A stretch of DNA of 64,000 nt from positions 62,001-126,000 of the forward strand of contig CAZLHI010000003.1 in assembly GCA_964559435.1 (NCBI GenBank), given 5' to 3'. Shown here piece after piece: positions 27,051 to 35,809 of the stretch (position 1 is the stretch's first letter; each line of letters starts with the position of its first letter). Below the pieces are notes generated by a model. It worked only from the letters and a program-made list of their open reading frames with translations, had not been told where the DNA came from and ran no database searches. Made by a program: the position numbers and the translations under genes. The DNA comes from Hebobacterum sp964559435. GTDB taxonomy: Bacteria > Armatimonadota > Hebobacteria > Hebobacterales > Hebobacteraceae.

Positions 27051-27339
27051 CGCGTCCGACGCGCGGAGTGGTCGGGCGAGGAGTCGGGCGGCGCTCAGGA
27101 GGGCCCCGCCGACGCGTCAGGGAGAGATGAAGCCCTGAAGCCCGGAAGTCTTTCGCGGGTGGCCGCCTGACACCCTCGCCTGCCAAATTGCCTGATGATA
27201 GGCAAGGAGTTCCGCAGGAGCAGGAGTAGCCATAGGCATTGCTTCTAAGCATGTGGGGCCTCGCCGGCCTGGCAGCCAGGCGCTATGCGAGGACGGACGA
27301 GGAGGCAAGGCTCCCGGGGGCGCTGGGGAGGGTACAGAA

Positions 27340-27885
27340 ATGGCACACGTGTGTCCATGATGGCACGCGTATTTCTTCGACAACGCCCTTCGTCGCGTCT
27401 TCTTCAATCCGCAGAGAATGTTCGGACCGTACGTGAGCCGCGGCACGACCGTACTTGACGTCGGCTGCGGCATGGGCTTCAACGCCATCGCACTTGCCCA
27501 GATCGTCGGGGACAAGGGACGTGTGATCGCCGTAGACGTTGAGCCGAAGATGTTGGGTGTCCTGGCGAAGCGCGCCCGAAGAGCTCGCGTCCTCCATCGG
27601 ATCGATGTTCGTCAGTGCAAACCTGGCGCCATCGGCGTAACCGAGAAGGTCGGATTTGCTGTCGCGTTCTGGGTGGTCCACGAGGCGCCGGACGCCGCAG
27701 GCTTCCTGAGACAAGTGCGTTCCTGCTTGGTCTCAGAGGCGAAGCTCATGATCGTGGAGCCGAAGGGGCGCGTCTCTGCGGAGGCCTTCGGGCAGACGCT
27801 CGCCGTGGCCGAGCGCATTGGGCTGCGCCTGCACTCTCAGCCGCCAGTTCGCTTTAGCAGAGCGGCCGTGTTGGAGCCAAGCTAG
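27340..27885 (+). CDS. Class I SAM-dependent methyltransferase with an in-frame UGA at codon 7
   Basis: ATG 27340, eight bases after GGAGG, opens MAHVCP, then TGA at 27358-27360, then WHAYFFDNALRRVFFNPQRMFGPYV and the SAM-binding motif TTVLDVGCGMGFNAIALAQ. The rest is a standard methyltransferase fold: RVIAVDVEPKMLGVL (acidic ribose ligand), VGFAVAFWVVHEAPD and AKLMIVEPKGRVS. From memory, relatives begin 'HVCP(V/W)W..Y....PLRR', so the residues on both sides of the TGA are family sequence. The codon is therefore either recoded (selenocysteine in a CP-U context), a nonsense mutation of Trp (TGG to TGA) or a sequence error. An internal ATG at 27418 would give a 155 aa product but lacks a ribosome binding site and the N-terminal helix. 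Substrate unknown. Confidence 0.75.
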
Positions 27886-27899
27886 CGCGGGAGGGAGGG

Positions 27900-29270
27900 C
27901 TAGGGCGCGCCGGGGAGTCGAAGTGCTCGCCTCAAGCGGAGGCCCCAGCCACCCCATCGACTCTGAAGTGAGTTGAGGTACGTGATCCGCGACCGGAGGC
28001 GAGAACCCTCCAAGAGCGACAGAACGCGGGTAGGCGTTATCTTTGGTGAGAAGTAGAAGCTTGGCTCGATCAGGTCGGCACCCGGAGCGACGACGCCCTC
28101 GTCAACCGCGGCTTGCGCGAGGCCGGTCCCCGGGTACACACGCAGCCCCAGAGTGCACAGAATGCGGTCGCGCGGCCCCAGAGCCGAGCGCATGAGACGA
28201 ATCGTGCTGCGCACGGTCGCGTCGGTCTCGCCGGGGCCGCCAAAGATGAAAGACCACAACACCGGAAGCTCGCTCTCGCGTGCCCAGGTCGCGGTGTGGG
28301 CGATCTGGTCCGGGCCGAAGCCCCTTCTTAGCTCTGACAGCACCGACCCGTCGCCGCTGTCGGCCGTACACACGACGGAGGTAAACCCGGCCCTCTTCAT
28401 CAGGCCGAGCAGTTCCTTGGAGGCAGAGCCCGGATGAAGTCCGGATGTGTGAAGCTCGGCCTTCAGGCGGCTCTGGATAATCGCTTCGCAGAGAGCCAGG
28501 GCGTGACCCGTCGGATGGTTGAACGTCGCGTCCGCGATCTCGAAGCGGCCGACCTTCCAGCGGGAGTTCGTCTCCCAGATCTCCGCAGCTACCGTCTCCG
28601 GCTTCCGGAAGCGGTAGTCTTGGCCCTGGATACGGGGATAGGTGCAATAGATGCACTCGAACTGGCAGCCACGCTTGCTCTGAACCGGCATCGGACTGCC
28701 GCGGCGCAGATACTCCTTCACATTCACCCACTCTGCCATACGGGCGAAGGGCAGCTCATCGAGCTCCTCGACCCTGGTCGGTGAGACGGCGTACTGCGAG
28801 TAGGTGTGGCGCGTGCAGACACCGGCGAGTTCCGAGGGTTGACCACCCGCGTTGAGACATGCGAGCAGATCGACTAAGCCTTGTTCGCCCTCCCCGACGA
28901 TGGCATAGTTCGCCTCCAGCCTGCGAACGAGCTGGTGCGGCGCCATGCTCACGGCAGGACCGCCTACGACCAGGGGTACATCAGTAAGCGAACGAATCTC
29001 GCGAGCTACTGCAGCGGCCTCAGGCAGATGGGAGCGAGGCCGCAGGAAGTCGCCATTATCGAGATTCGACACAGAAAGCCCGACGGCAACAGGCAGCCAG
29101 TCCTCGACAGCCTTTGCCAGCTCGCGCCGGGCATCCTTGGCGAGGCTGAGATCGAGCACGCGGGGCAGGAAGACATTCGCTTTCAAGGCGGACGCTATCA
29201 GGCAGAGTCCGAGCGGCGGGGCAGGCCGACGCGCCTGCCCAAGATTGGGGCGGACTAGCAGAACGTTCAT
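27900..29270 (-). CDS. B12-binding-domain radical SAM protein
   Basis: Radical SAM enzyme of 456 aa. The N-terminal Rossmann-like cobalamin-binding-type domain runs from MNVLLVRPNL to about residue 150, with VVGGPAVSMAPHQLVRRLEANYAIVGEGEQGL. It lacks a clear DxHxxG motif, so cobalamin binding is uncertain. The radical SAM core has cysteines C202, C206 and C209 in SKRGCQFECIYCTYP, then EIADATFNHPTGHALALCEAI and WSFIFGGPGETDATVRSTI. The family includes methyltransferases and lipid or hopanoid-modifying enzymes (BchE/HpnP-like architecture). It lies 193 bases downstream of an alkaline-phosphatase-superfamily gene on the same strand. Specific reaction unknown. Confidence 0.87.
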   Translation of the reverse strand: MNVLLVRPNLGQARRPAPPLGLCLIASALKANVFLPRVLDLSLAKDARRELAKAVEDWLPVAVGLSVSNLDNGDFLRPRSHLPEAAAVAREIRSLTDVPLVVGGPAVSMAPHQLVRRLEANYAIVGEGEQGLVDLLACLNAGGQPSELAGVCTRHTYSQYAVSPTRVEELDELPFARMAEWVNVKEYLRRGSPMPVQSKRGCQFECIYCTYPRIQGQDYRFRKPETVAAEIWETNSRWKVGRFEIADATFNHPTGHALALCEAIIQSRLKAELHTSGLHPGSASKELLGLMKRAGFTSVVCTADSGDGSVLSELRRGFGPDQIAHTATWARESELPVLWSFIFGGPGETDATVRSTIRLMRSALGPRDRILCTLGLRVYPGTGLAQAAVDEGVVAPGADLIEPSFYFSPKITPTRVLSLLEGSRLRSRITYLNSLQSRWGGWGLRLRRALRLPGAP

Positions 29271-29463
29271 GCGCTCGCCTTCCGCGGACCGACGGTAGCT
29301 GTGTCACCCGACGTTCAGGTGGAGTGTTCTGCGCGGCCTACAGGCCGTCCTGCGCGGCTATACCACCGGCTGAGACGCTCGGCCCATTGGTCGCCGCTCC
29401 CCCGGCCAAGGCCATGGTCAGGTTGTCGACGCGGGCCCGAGGCACGTCTGGGGGAGTCAGGTT

Positions 29464-31167
29464 CTACTCCATATAGCCGAGATTCCGCAGCCGCTCGGCC
29501 AGCTCGCGCCGGTCAGCAGAGGAGAGCGCGTATTGCCGGACCGGCCCCGGCATGACCTCTTCGGCGGAGCAATAGCGGACGGGGCAGGCGGCCAGGAAGT
29601 CCGGCGCGAAGAGCTCCTCCAGGACTCTGCCGGCCATCTCCTCCGGGACCGGCTCGCCGAGCAGGTGTAGCAGAGTTGGAGCCAGATCGACCAGCCTGGC
29701 GTCCTGGATGACCTTCGGGCCGGCCACGTAATGCCCGTGCGCGATCAGGATGCCATCCTGCCGATGGGATCCGCTCCACGTGCCAACGCCCCCGCCCATG
29801 GGCTCCACGACGCGGAGGACGTCAGAAGACCGGCGCGGGCTGCCACGGGCAAGCCGCTCGACCGCTTCACTCCGCGCCACGTAACCTTCCCGCCACATGA
29901 CGATCATGTCCGGCAGGGCATCCGCGGCCGGACACGGATAGAGGTCGGTCGTGCGAAACACGTCGGCCACAACGAGGACACCGGTGTCGGGATCGCGAAG
30001 CTGCTTCAGTCCGGCCGCCAGCTCCTCACAGATCCGGTCCGCTTCCTCTCCCGGCCTTACCGTTCCGTAGGGGAATCGGTCCCTGCGATTCAGATAGAGG
30101 TAGCTGTGCTGGGTGCTCACAGCGAAGGCCTTGGTCCGCCGCCAGTCTATGCGGCTGAGCAACAGCATCGACGTTATCTGGCTGCGCACAGAGGGAAGTG
30201 CGTTCTTCAGACAGTCCTTCAGCCAGCGGGGAGCATGCCTGCACGCCTGTCCCCACAGGGCTCGCACCACCCGGAAGCCAACGGTGCTCCTCGGCGCGCA
30301 GACCAAATAGCCCTGCTGCTCCAGCCAGCGGTTGAGGTGGATCAGCTTGTGACAGGGGCCGAAGCCGTGGTCGGACATGACGAGGACCGTTCTCGGCTCC
30401 GGAAGTCGCCTCATCACGGCGTCCACCGCGCGGTCCACCTGCTGAAATACCCGCTTCAGGGCAGTGGCCAGCGAACGAGGGGCATCTGGATCGTAGCCCG
30501 GATGAGTCGGGTCGCTGAACCGCCAGAAGAAGTGCTGAGCGCGGTCGGTGGCGCCTATCACCATGACAGATAAGTCGCTCGGGTAGCGCTGGAACAGATA
30601 GCACGCGGCCCTGGCCTGGTTGTCTATCATCGCCAGAATGCGCCTGAGGTATGCATCCGAGTCGGCGTGATCGGCGAAGTCACCGTGGAGGTCATACCCG
30701 CCGATGGCGGCGCGAAGCTCCGCACAAAGCTCCGGCGGATGAGCGAACTGGGAGCGAGCGCCGGGCGTCTCAAGGCCTGCCACGAGGTAGCCGTTCACCG
30801 GCTCGGGTGGGTAGGTCATGGGGACGCCCAGCACGCCCACGCGCTTTCCGGCATCGCTGAGCAGCCGCCACAAGGTCTTTCCCCTGATCAGCGCGCCGTT
30901 ATTGAACTGGAGCTCATAGCTCCGAGGGCGAAACGAGAGGAAGTTCATGACCCCGTGCTGGCCAGGGTGCTTGCCTGTCATGAAGGTGGTCCATGACTCA
31001 GGGCTGAGGGCCGGGACCGTCGACTTCAGTGGGCCTCGGACGCCCCGATGGTAAAGACGCGAGAGGCACGGCAGCTCGCCGTCCTCAAGCCATGGCCCCA
31101 GCAACCGGAAGGTCGCCCCATCGAGGCCCACAACCAGCACGCTGCGAGGAGACTCGAAGGCCCGCAT
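29464..31167 (-). CDS. Alkaline phosphatase superfamily protein (type I phosphodiesterase/nucleotide pyrophosphatase-like)
   Basis: Predicted metal-dependent phosphohydrolase or phosphotransferase, 567 aa, with no signal peptide visible. The N-terminal SVLVVGLDGATFRLLGPWLEDGELP gives the first metal Asp; the nucleophile region TVPALSPESWTTFMTGKHPGQHGV contains the expected Ser/Thr. Later metal ligands are in YDLHGDFADHADSDAY, VIGATDRAQHFFW and VLVMSDHGFGP, and the final His is likely in GHYVAGP. Such proteins are often encoded near surface glycan or lipid genes. It is the gene before the radical SAM protein on the minus strand and lies 166 bases downstream of the ATP synthase operon. Substrate unknown. 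Confidence 0.88.
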   Translation of the reverse strand: MRAFESPRSVLVVGLDGATFRLLGPWLEDGELPCLSRLYHRGVRGPLKSTVPALSPESWTTFMTGKHPGQHGVMNFLSFRPRSYELQFNNGALIRGKTLWRLLSDAGKRVGVLGVPMTYPPEPVNGYLVAGLETPGARSQFAHPPELCAELRAAIGGYDLHGDFADHADSDAYLRRILAMIDNQARAACYLFQRYPSDLSVMVIGATDRAQHFFWRFSDPTHPGYDPDAPRSLATALKRVFQQVDRAVDAVMRRLPEPRTVLVMSDHGFGPCHKLIHLNRWLEQQGYLVCAPRSTVGFRVVRALWGQACRHAPRWLKDCLKNALPSVRSQITSMLLLSRIDWRRTKAFAVSTQHSYLYLNRRDRFPYGTVRPGEEADRICEELAAGLKQLRDPDTGVLVVADVFRTTDLYPCPAADALPDMIVMWREGYVARSEAVERLARGSPRRSSDVLRVVEPMGGGVGTWSGSHRQDGILIAHGHYVAGPKVIQDARLVDLAPTLLHLLGEPVPEEMAGRVLEELFAPDFLAACPVRYCSAEEVMPGPVRQYALSSADRRELAERLRNLGYME

Positions 31168-31333
31168 AAGGCTCGTATCCTCTCGAAGGAACGGCTTCTG
31201 CCAGCCGGAGCAAACGCCTGTCTGAGAAGGCCGACATAGGTGAAGACGACACGTGGCCGGGCAGGAGAGCTGTAGCCGGGCGCTTGCACAGCGGTCGGCC
31301 CGTCGGGGCTGGCGCGATGGGAGGCGCAGGTTG

Positions 31334-32224
31334 CTAGTGGGGCATGCCGCTGAGAGCTTCGAAGCCGCCGACGATATCCAGCAACTCCGCTGTTATGGAG
31401 CTCTGGCGCTGCTGGTGATAGCGCTTGCAGAGATCCTGGAGCCGCTCGTCGATGTTTCTCTCGGCGGCCTGCATCGACGCCATTCGGCTGGCATTCTCGG
31501 CTGCGAGGGACTCTACGACAGAACGGTAGACCGATACGAGGAGGTGCTGGCGGATCAAGGAGGAGAACAGCGTATTCCAGTCCACTGAGAACATCGGCAG
31601 GCCGCGCGCCCCCCACGCTCTCTCTGCCAGGGCCTCCAGCCATCGCCGGTCAACGGGGAGAAGCTGACGCATACTTGGCAGATAGCGGGCCTTGGAGGTC
31701 GGTCGGCTGTGGAAGATCAGGAAGCGGTCCACCCCCAACTCGCGGTGCCACTCGTCCACCTGGAGCAGGACTTCTCGCACGAGCGGCATCACGCCGGACA
31801 GGGAAGCCGGCACGGAGAACACCTCGTCCAGTTGCTGTCCCGCCTGCTCGAGCGGGAGAACGATTCGCAGCCCGACCGCCAGGGCCGCCCGGTCGCTCGC
31901 CGGAACGTCCAGCTTCCGGATCTCTTGCAGCGAGAAGGCCGCGATATCCTCGTTGAACTGACCGCACATGCCCTGGTCCGAGCCGATGATGATGAGGCCG
32001 AGGCGGCCGCTCTCGGCCCGGCCGGGCGCGCTCACGCTCTCCGGCGCGTGGCGCAGCGCAATCTGCAGACCCAGCTCCACCGCCCTGTGATAGTCGGTGA
32101 GGGCATCCACTGCGTCCTGGAAGTGGCGTATGCTGAGTGCCGCCAGGGCCTTCATGGTCTTGACGACGGACCGCAGATCCCTGGCCGTGTCTATCTTGCT
32201 GTCTAGTTCCTCGAGTGTTTCCAC
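31334..32224 (-). CDS. atpG: N-type ATPase gamma subunit
   Basis: Central rotor stalk of the F-type N-ATPase. The 296 aa product has the N-terminal coiled-coil helix METLEELDSKIDTARDLRSVVKTMKALAALSIRHFQ and the C-terminal helix ENASRMASMQAAERNIDERLQDL, which form the rotor shaft. It is shorter on conserved residues than housekeeping gamma subunits, as usual for N-ATPases. It is the last gene of the operon; its start is four bases after the alpha-subunit stop. Confidence 0.92.
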   Translation of the reverse strand: METLEELDSKIDTARDLRSVVKTMKALAALSIRHFQDAVDALTDYHRAVELGLQIALRHAPESVSAPGRAESGRLGLIIIGSDQGMCGQFNEDIAAFSLQEIRKLDVPASDRAALAVGLRIVLPLEQAGQQLDEVFSVPASLSGVMPLVREVLLQVDEWHRELGVDRFLIFHSRPTSKARYLPSMRQLLPVDRRWLEALAERAWGARGLPMFSVDWNTLFSSLIRQHLLVSVYRSVVESLAAENASRMASMQAAERNIDERLQDLCKRYHQQRQSSITAELLDIVGGFEALSGMPH

Positions 32225-32227
32225 CGC

Positions 32228-33760
32228 TTACTCGGACTGGAGTTCCTCAATCGCCGCCGCCGCGGCGCGGATGATTGCATCCTGGTCTTCATCGCTCAGC
32301 TCTCCCCCGGCCTCTATCCGCTCTGCCACCACCCCAAGCTCCTCCCGCATGGCGGTCGTGACAGCCTCCTCGACCGCGGGAAGGTCTGCCAGTTCGAGCT
32401 GGTCGAAGAGGCCTCGCGTCGCCGCGAGAAGGACTGCCACCTGCTCAACCGGTCGCATGGGCGCATACTGCGGCTGCTTGAGGATCTCTCTGATCCGCCG
32501 TCCGCGCTCCAGCGTCTGCCGAGTTTCCTCGTCGAGCCGCGTACCGAAGCGAGAGAAGGCCTCGAGCTCCTCGAACTGTGAGTAGGCGAGGCGAAGGCTG
32601 CCAGCGACCTGCCTGTACGCGGGAAGCTGCGCCTTGCCCCCAACCCGGGATACCGACCGACCCACGTCCACCGCCGGGAGCAGGCCCTTCTGCTGCAGGT
32701 CGGGGGCCAGGTAGATCTGACCGTCGGTGATGGATATGAGATTCGTCGGAATATAGGCAGAGATATTCTGCGCCTCGGTCTGGGCTATCGGCAGCGCCGT
32801 GAGCGACCCGCCGCCTTTGCTCTCTCTCCTGTTGGTGGCCCGCTCCAGCAGGTGGGAATGAATGTAGAAGATGTCGCCCGGATAGGCTTCGCGTCCCGGC
32901 GGCCTGCGGAGAAGCAGCGACAGCTCCCGATAGGCGTTTGCGTGGCGAGTAAGATCATCGTAGATGATGAGAACGTCGCCTCCGTCGTCCATGAAGTACT
33001 CCGCGACGCTGGTGGCGGCGTAGGGGGCCACGTACTGAAGCCCAGGTGCGTTATCGCCAGTGGTCACCACAACCACGCAGTAGTCGAGCGCGTTGTGCTC
33101 ACGCAGATCGGCTATCACCTTGGCCACGGCTGAGCTTCGCTGCCCGATGGCGCAGTAGACGCAAACGACGCCGTGGTTCCGCTGGTTGATTATCGTATCG
33201 ATGGCTATCGCAGTCTTCCCCGTCTGCCGGTCGCCGAGGATCAGCTCTCGCTGGCCGCGGCCGATCGGTATGAGAGCATCGATGGCTTTCAGCCCGGTCT
33301 GGAGCGGAGTCGTCACTGGCTCGCGATCGGTGATCGGAGGCGCGGGCCGTTCGACGCGCCGACGCGCACTGGTCCGCAGCGGGCCGCGGCCGTCCCGGGG
33401 AAGGCCGGTTGCATCGATGACACGGCCCAGAAGGGCTCTCCCGACCGGCACATCCAGCAGCCGGCCGGTCCGCCGCACCTCGTCTCCGGCCTCAACCTGC
33501 TCGCTCTCCCCGAGAAGCACCACCCCGATCTCATCGGGGTCGAGGTTGAAGGCAAGGCCGAGCAGGCCTCCAGGGAAAAGGACAAGCTCATCGGCCTGCA
33601 CGCCCGGCAGTCCGGCTACGCGGGCAATGCCCCTGCCGACGTAAGTGGCTGTGCCGGTCTCTTGGACTGTGAGCTCAGGCTCATGCGCTTCCAGAACGCG
33701 GTCGATGGCATCGGCGGTGCGGCCGGCGATCAATGTTAGGGGGCCCGGCCTAGTCGCCAT
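32228..33760 (-). CDS. atpA: N-type ATPase alpha subunit
   Basis: Catalytic-ring alpha subunit, 510 aa. I chose ATG 33760 over the longer frame because it opens ATRPGPLTLIAGRTADAIDRV and is preceded by a GAGAC-type site. Walker A is GDRQTGKTAIA, with IPIGRGQRELILGDRQTGKT before it and VYCAIGQRSSAVAKV after it; the arginine finger region is SITDGQIYLAPDL...VDVGRSVSRVGGKAQ. The start overlaps the end of atpF by 11 bases, and the gamma gene follows. Confidence 0.95.
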   Translation of the reverse strand: MATRPGPLTLIAGRTADAIDRVLEAHEPELTVQETGTATYVGRGIARVAGLPGVQADELVLFPGGLLGLAFNLDPDEIGVVLLGESEQVEAGDEVRRTGRLLDVPVGRALLGRVIDATGLPRDGRGPLRTSARRRVERPAPPITDREPVTTPLQTGLKAIDALIPIGRGQRELILGDRQTGKTAIAIDTIINQRNHGVVCVYCAIGQRSSAVAKVIADLREHNALDYCVVVVTTGDNAPGLQYVAPYAATSVAEYFMDDGGDVLIIYDDLTRHANAYRELSLLLRRPPGREAYPGDIFYIHSHLLERATNRRESKGGGSLTALPIAQTEAQNISAYIPTNLISITDGQIYLAPDLQQKGLLPAVDVGRSVSRVGGKAQLPAYRQVAGSLRLAYSQFEELEAFSRFGTRLDEETRQTLERGRRIREILKQPQYAPMRPVEQVAVLLAATRGLFDQLELADLPAVEEAVTTAMREELGVVAERIEAGGELSDEDQDAIIRAAAAAIEELQSE

Positions 33761-34520
33761 CGCCTGTCTCTTCCGCAAGGGCCCGGGACAGGCTCTCGCC
33801 CAGCGCATCGAGGTAGTCGCGCACGTTCCATCCCACCTTGTGTCCGCCCGCCCTGATCTCGATGCCGCAGATCAGATCGTCGAAAGTCTCAAATCGGATC
33901 GTGCCCTGTCCGCAGTCGGGCTCCAGCACACTCGCGACCCGGTGGCGTGTCTCCTCCGGGATCGTAAAGGCGCTTCGCACGGTGAGAGTAGAGGTCGAGT
34001 CCGCCACGGCCGCGCGCAGCATCCGCCGATCGTCGTCTCCCAGGCTTTGCAGCCGGTTGAGGAAGACGGCGACGATGTGATCCTGCAGGTCTTCGCCGGC
34101 GAGGTCCCGCATTATCCGAGCAGTGATCGCGCAGATTCTTTCGCCGGCCCGCTGGCGCATATCCGACAGGAAGGACTCGCGTTCCCTGCGGATGGCGTCC
34201 CGCCACTGGTGCTCGAGCGCATCGACCTCTTGGCGGGCCGAATCGATCATCGCCCGACGTCTCTCGTGTGCCTCCCGTTCCGCCTGAGCCAGGGTCTGCT
34301 GTCTCCTGCGCTCGAGATCGTCTCGCTGTCTGCGGTAGGCGGCGGCCTCCTCCTCGGCCTGCCTCGTCTTCTCCTCGGCCTCGGTCATCCGGGCGGCGAT
34401 GCCTTTCTCCCTGTCGTCCATCGCTCGGACAATCGGGCCATAGAGAAACCGCTTCAGGAGCGCGACCAGCACAAGGAAGTTGACGATCTGGGCGACGACC
34501 GTGAACCAGTCAACCTGCAT
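33750..34520 (-). CDS. atpF: N-type ATPase b subunit (peripheral stalk)
   Basis: Peripheral stalk subunit of 256 aa: one membrane anchor (VDWFTVVAQIVNFLVLVALLKRFLYGPI), then a long charged coiled coil (MTEAEEKTRQAEEEAAAYRRQRDDLERRRQQ) and a C-terminal domain (MLRAAVADSTSTLTVRSAFTIPEETR) that resembles the delta-like end of N-ATPase b subunits. N-ATPase operons usually lack a separate delta gene, and none is present here. It lies between atpE and atpA, overlapping the alpha start. Confidence 0.92.
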   Translation of the reverse strand: MQVDWFTVVAQIVNFLVLVALLKRFLYGPIVRAMDDREKGIAARMTEAEEKTRQAEEEAAAYRRQRDDLERRRQQTLAQAEREAHERRRAMIDSARQEVDALEHQWRDAIRRERESFLSDMRQRAGERICAITARIMRDLAGEDLQDHIVAVFLNRLQSLGDDDRRMLRAAVADSTSTLTVRSAFTIPEETRHRVASVLEPDCGQGTIRFETFDDLICGIEIRAGGHKVGWNVRDYLDALGESLSRALAEETGDGD

Positions 34521-34526
34521 TGGCGT

Positions 34527-34799
34527 CTACTTCCCTGAGATGAAATGATCCCAGAACGGGTTAGAGAAGATGACAATCATAGAGACGACGAAGCAGTAGA
34601 TAGCCGTCGACTCGATCATGGCCAATCCCACGAACAGAGTGCGGGTGATCGTGTTGGACTCATCGGGCTGCTGGGCGATAGACGTGAGGGCCGCCGTCAC
34701 GGCCCGGCCTTCCGCAATAGCCGGCCCGATGGAGCCGACGGCGATAGCTACGCCTGCCGTGATGATCGAGACCATCGCCGTTATCTCGGCACCAGTCAT
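34527..34799 (-). CDS. atpE: N-type ATPase c subunit with Na+-binding signature
   Basis: Proteolipid of the rotor ring, 90 aa with two membrane helices. The second helix contains E63-S64-T65 and Y68 (AMIESTAIYCFV), the Na+-ligand pattern of Ilyobacter-type c subunits, and the first helix has E30 (GPAIAEG) where Ilyobacter has a Gln. An acidic residue in both helices is described for N-ATPases. The ring therefore probably carries Na+ rather than H+. Confidence 0.93.
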   Translation of the reverse strand: MTGAEITAMVSIITAGVAIAVGSIGPAIAEGRAVTAALTSIAQQPDESNTITRTLFVGLAMIESTAIYCFVVSMIVIFSNPFWDHFISGK

Positions 34800-34817
34800 C
34801 TAATCTTCTCCTCGGAG

Positions 34818-35507
34818 TTACTTAGGTTCTTGCGCGCGCTCGTGGCGTCTGCGGGTCGCAGAAGCTATGTAAACCATCGCCAGGACTGCGAAGATGTAGG
34901 CCTGAACCAAGCCGGTAAGCAAGCCAAGCACGTTCATGACGATGGGAAAGAACAGCGGCGCCAGAGCCACGAGAATCCCGACGATCATGCTGCCGCTCAT
35001 TACGTTTCCGAAGAGACGCACCGCCAGCGCGAGCGTCCGGGAGACCTCGCCGATGACGTGAAACGGCAGCATGAGCGGCGTTGGCCTGAGGTAGTGCCCG
35101 AAGTAGCCCCGCATCCCTTGCTCGGTAATGCCGTAGAGAGGGACCGCAATGAAGACACAGAGCGCCAGGGCGGCCGTCGTCGAGAGAGATCCGGTGGGCG
35201 GATGATAGAAGGGAAGGATGGTGAGGAGATTCGAGACGGCAATGAACAGAAAGAGCGTCCCCACAAAGGGGAGATAAGGACCGGGGTCGTGCTGGCTGAT
35301 TTCGCGAATCTGGTTCCGCATCCCGTTCACAAGCACTTCGAGCAGATTCTGGCCCCGTGCCATGGCTGCGCCAGAGGTCAGCTTGCGCGTCACAAGCCAC
35401 GAGAGGAGCACCATAATCGCCATCACCGCCCACGTGAACACGATGGTGGCATTCAGCTCGATCGGCCCGACGTGCCAGACCGTTATCTCGTCAGGAGTGA
35501 GCGTCAC
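34818..35507 (-). CDS. atpB: N-type ATPase a subunit
   Basis: Stator subunit that forms the ion half-channels, 229 aa with five or six membrane helices. The essential arginine is R164 in the fourth-helix motif RTLALAVRLFGNVMSGSMI. The preceding PFVGTLFLFIAVSNLLTILP and the following LTGLVQAYIFAVLAMVYIA are typical a-subunit segments. The start overlaps the atpR stop (ATGA). Confidence 0.93.
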   Translation of the reverse strand: MTLTPDEITVWHVGPIELNATIVFTWAVMAIMVLLSWLVTRKLTSGAAMARGQNLLEVLVNGMRNQIREISQHDPGPYLPFVGTLFLFIAVSNLLTILPFYHPPTGSLSTTAALALCVFIAVPLYGITEQGMRGYFGHYLRPTPLMLPFHVIGEVSRTLALAVRLFGNVMSGSMIVGILVALAPLFFPIVMNVLGLLTGLVQAYIFAVLAMVYIASATRRRHERAQEPK

Positions 35508-35809
35508 GGCCGAAGCTCACCTTTCGCGGCCGAGAGCGGCCGCTTCCCCTCGCACAAACGCACTATGATCGTTCGGGCGCCGACGAACCCCAGCAAAGCA
35601 AGCACAAAGCGCCTCCAGTCCCCTGCCCCAACCATGTAGAATCCTCCTAGCACCAAACTGAGTCGAGCGAGCAGGCTTCCGAGGCCCAGCAGAGCCGGGC
35701 GTCGGGCCTCTGGCAATCTGCGAACGGTGATCCAGAGGCCGCCGAAGTAGAGTCCTCCCAGCGCGACTCCGCCGATGAACGCAAGTGCGAGCCAGAACGC
35801 GCTACTCAT
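35504..35809 (-). CDS. atpR: N-type ATPase AtpR membrane subunit
   Basis: Small membrane protein of 101 aa found only in N-ATPase operons between atpQ and atpB. Three hydrophobic segments (FWLALAFIGGVALGGLYFGG; LLGLGSLLARLSLVLGGFYMV; RFVLALLGFVGARTIIV) and an Arg in the last helix fit the family. AtpR is thought to help c-ring assembly or ion supply; its position and overlaps (eight bases with atpQ, four with atpB) support the call. Confidence 0.88.
   Translation of the reverse strand: MSSAFWLALAFIGGVALGGLYFGGLWITVRRLPEARRPALLGLGSLLARLSLVLGGFYMVGAGDWRRFVLALLGFVGARTIIVRLCEGKRPLSAAKGELRP

Noticed and set aside
27100..27220. Fluoride- or TPP-type riboswitch before the methyltransferase
   Set aside because: TGATGATAGGCAAGG only resembles part of the fluoride core; the required pseudoknot and 5' GGNGATGG are absent. 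The TTGCCT-GATGAT-AGGCAA hairpin is simple.
27340..27885. Global reassignment of UGA to Trp or Gly (genetic code 4 or 25)
   Set aside because: Many genes here end in TGA, including overlaps such as 49563, 52959 and 58877, so UGA is a normal stop.
34545..35639. 364 aa plus-strand open frame
   Set aside because: Antisense to atpE and atpB; Arg/His/Asp-rich without family similarity.
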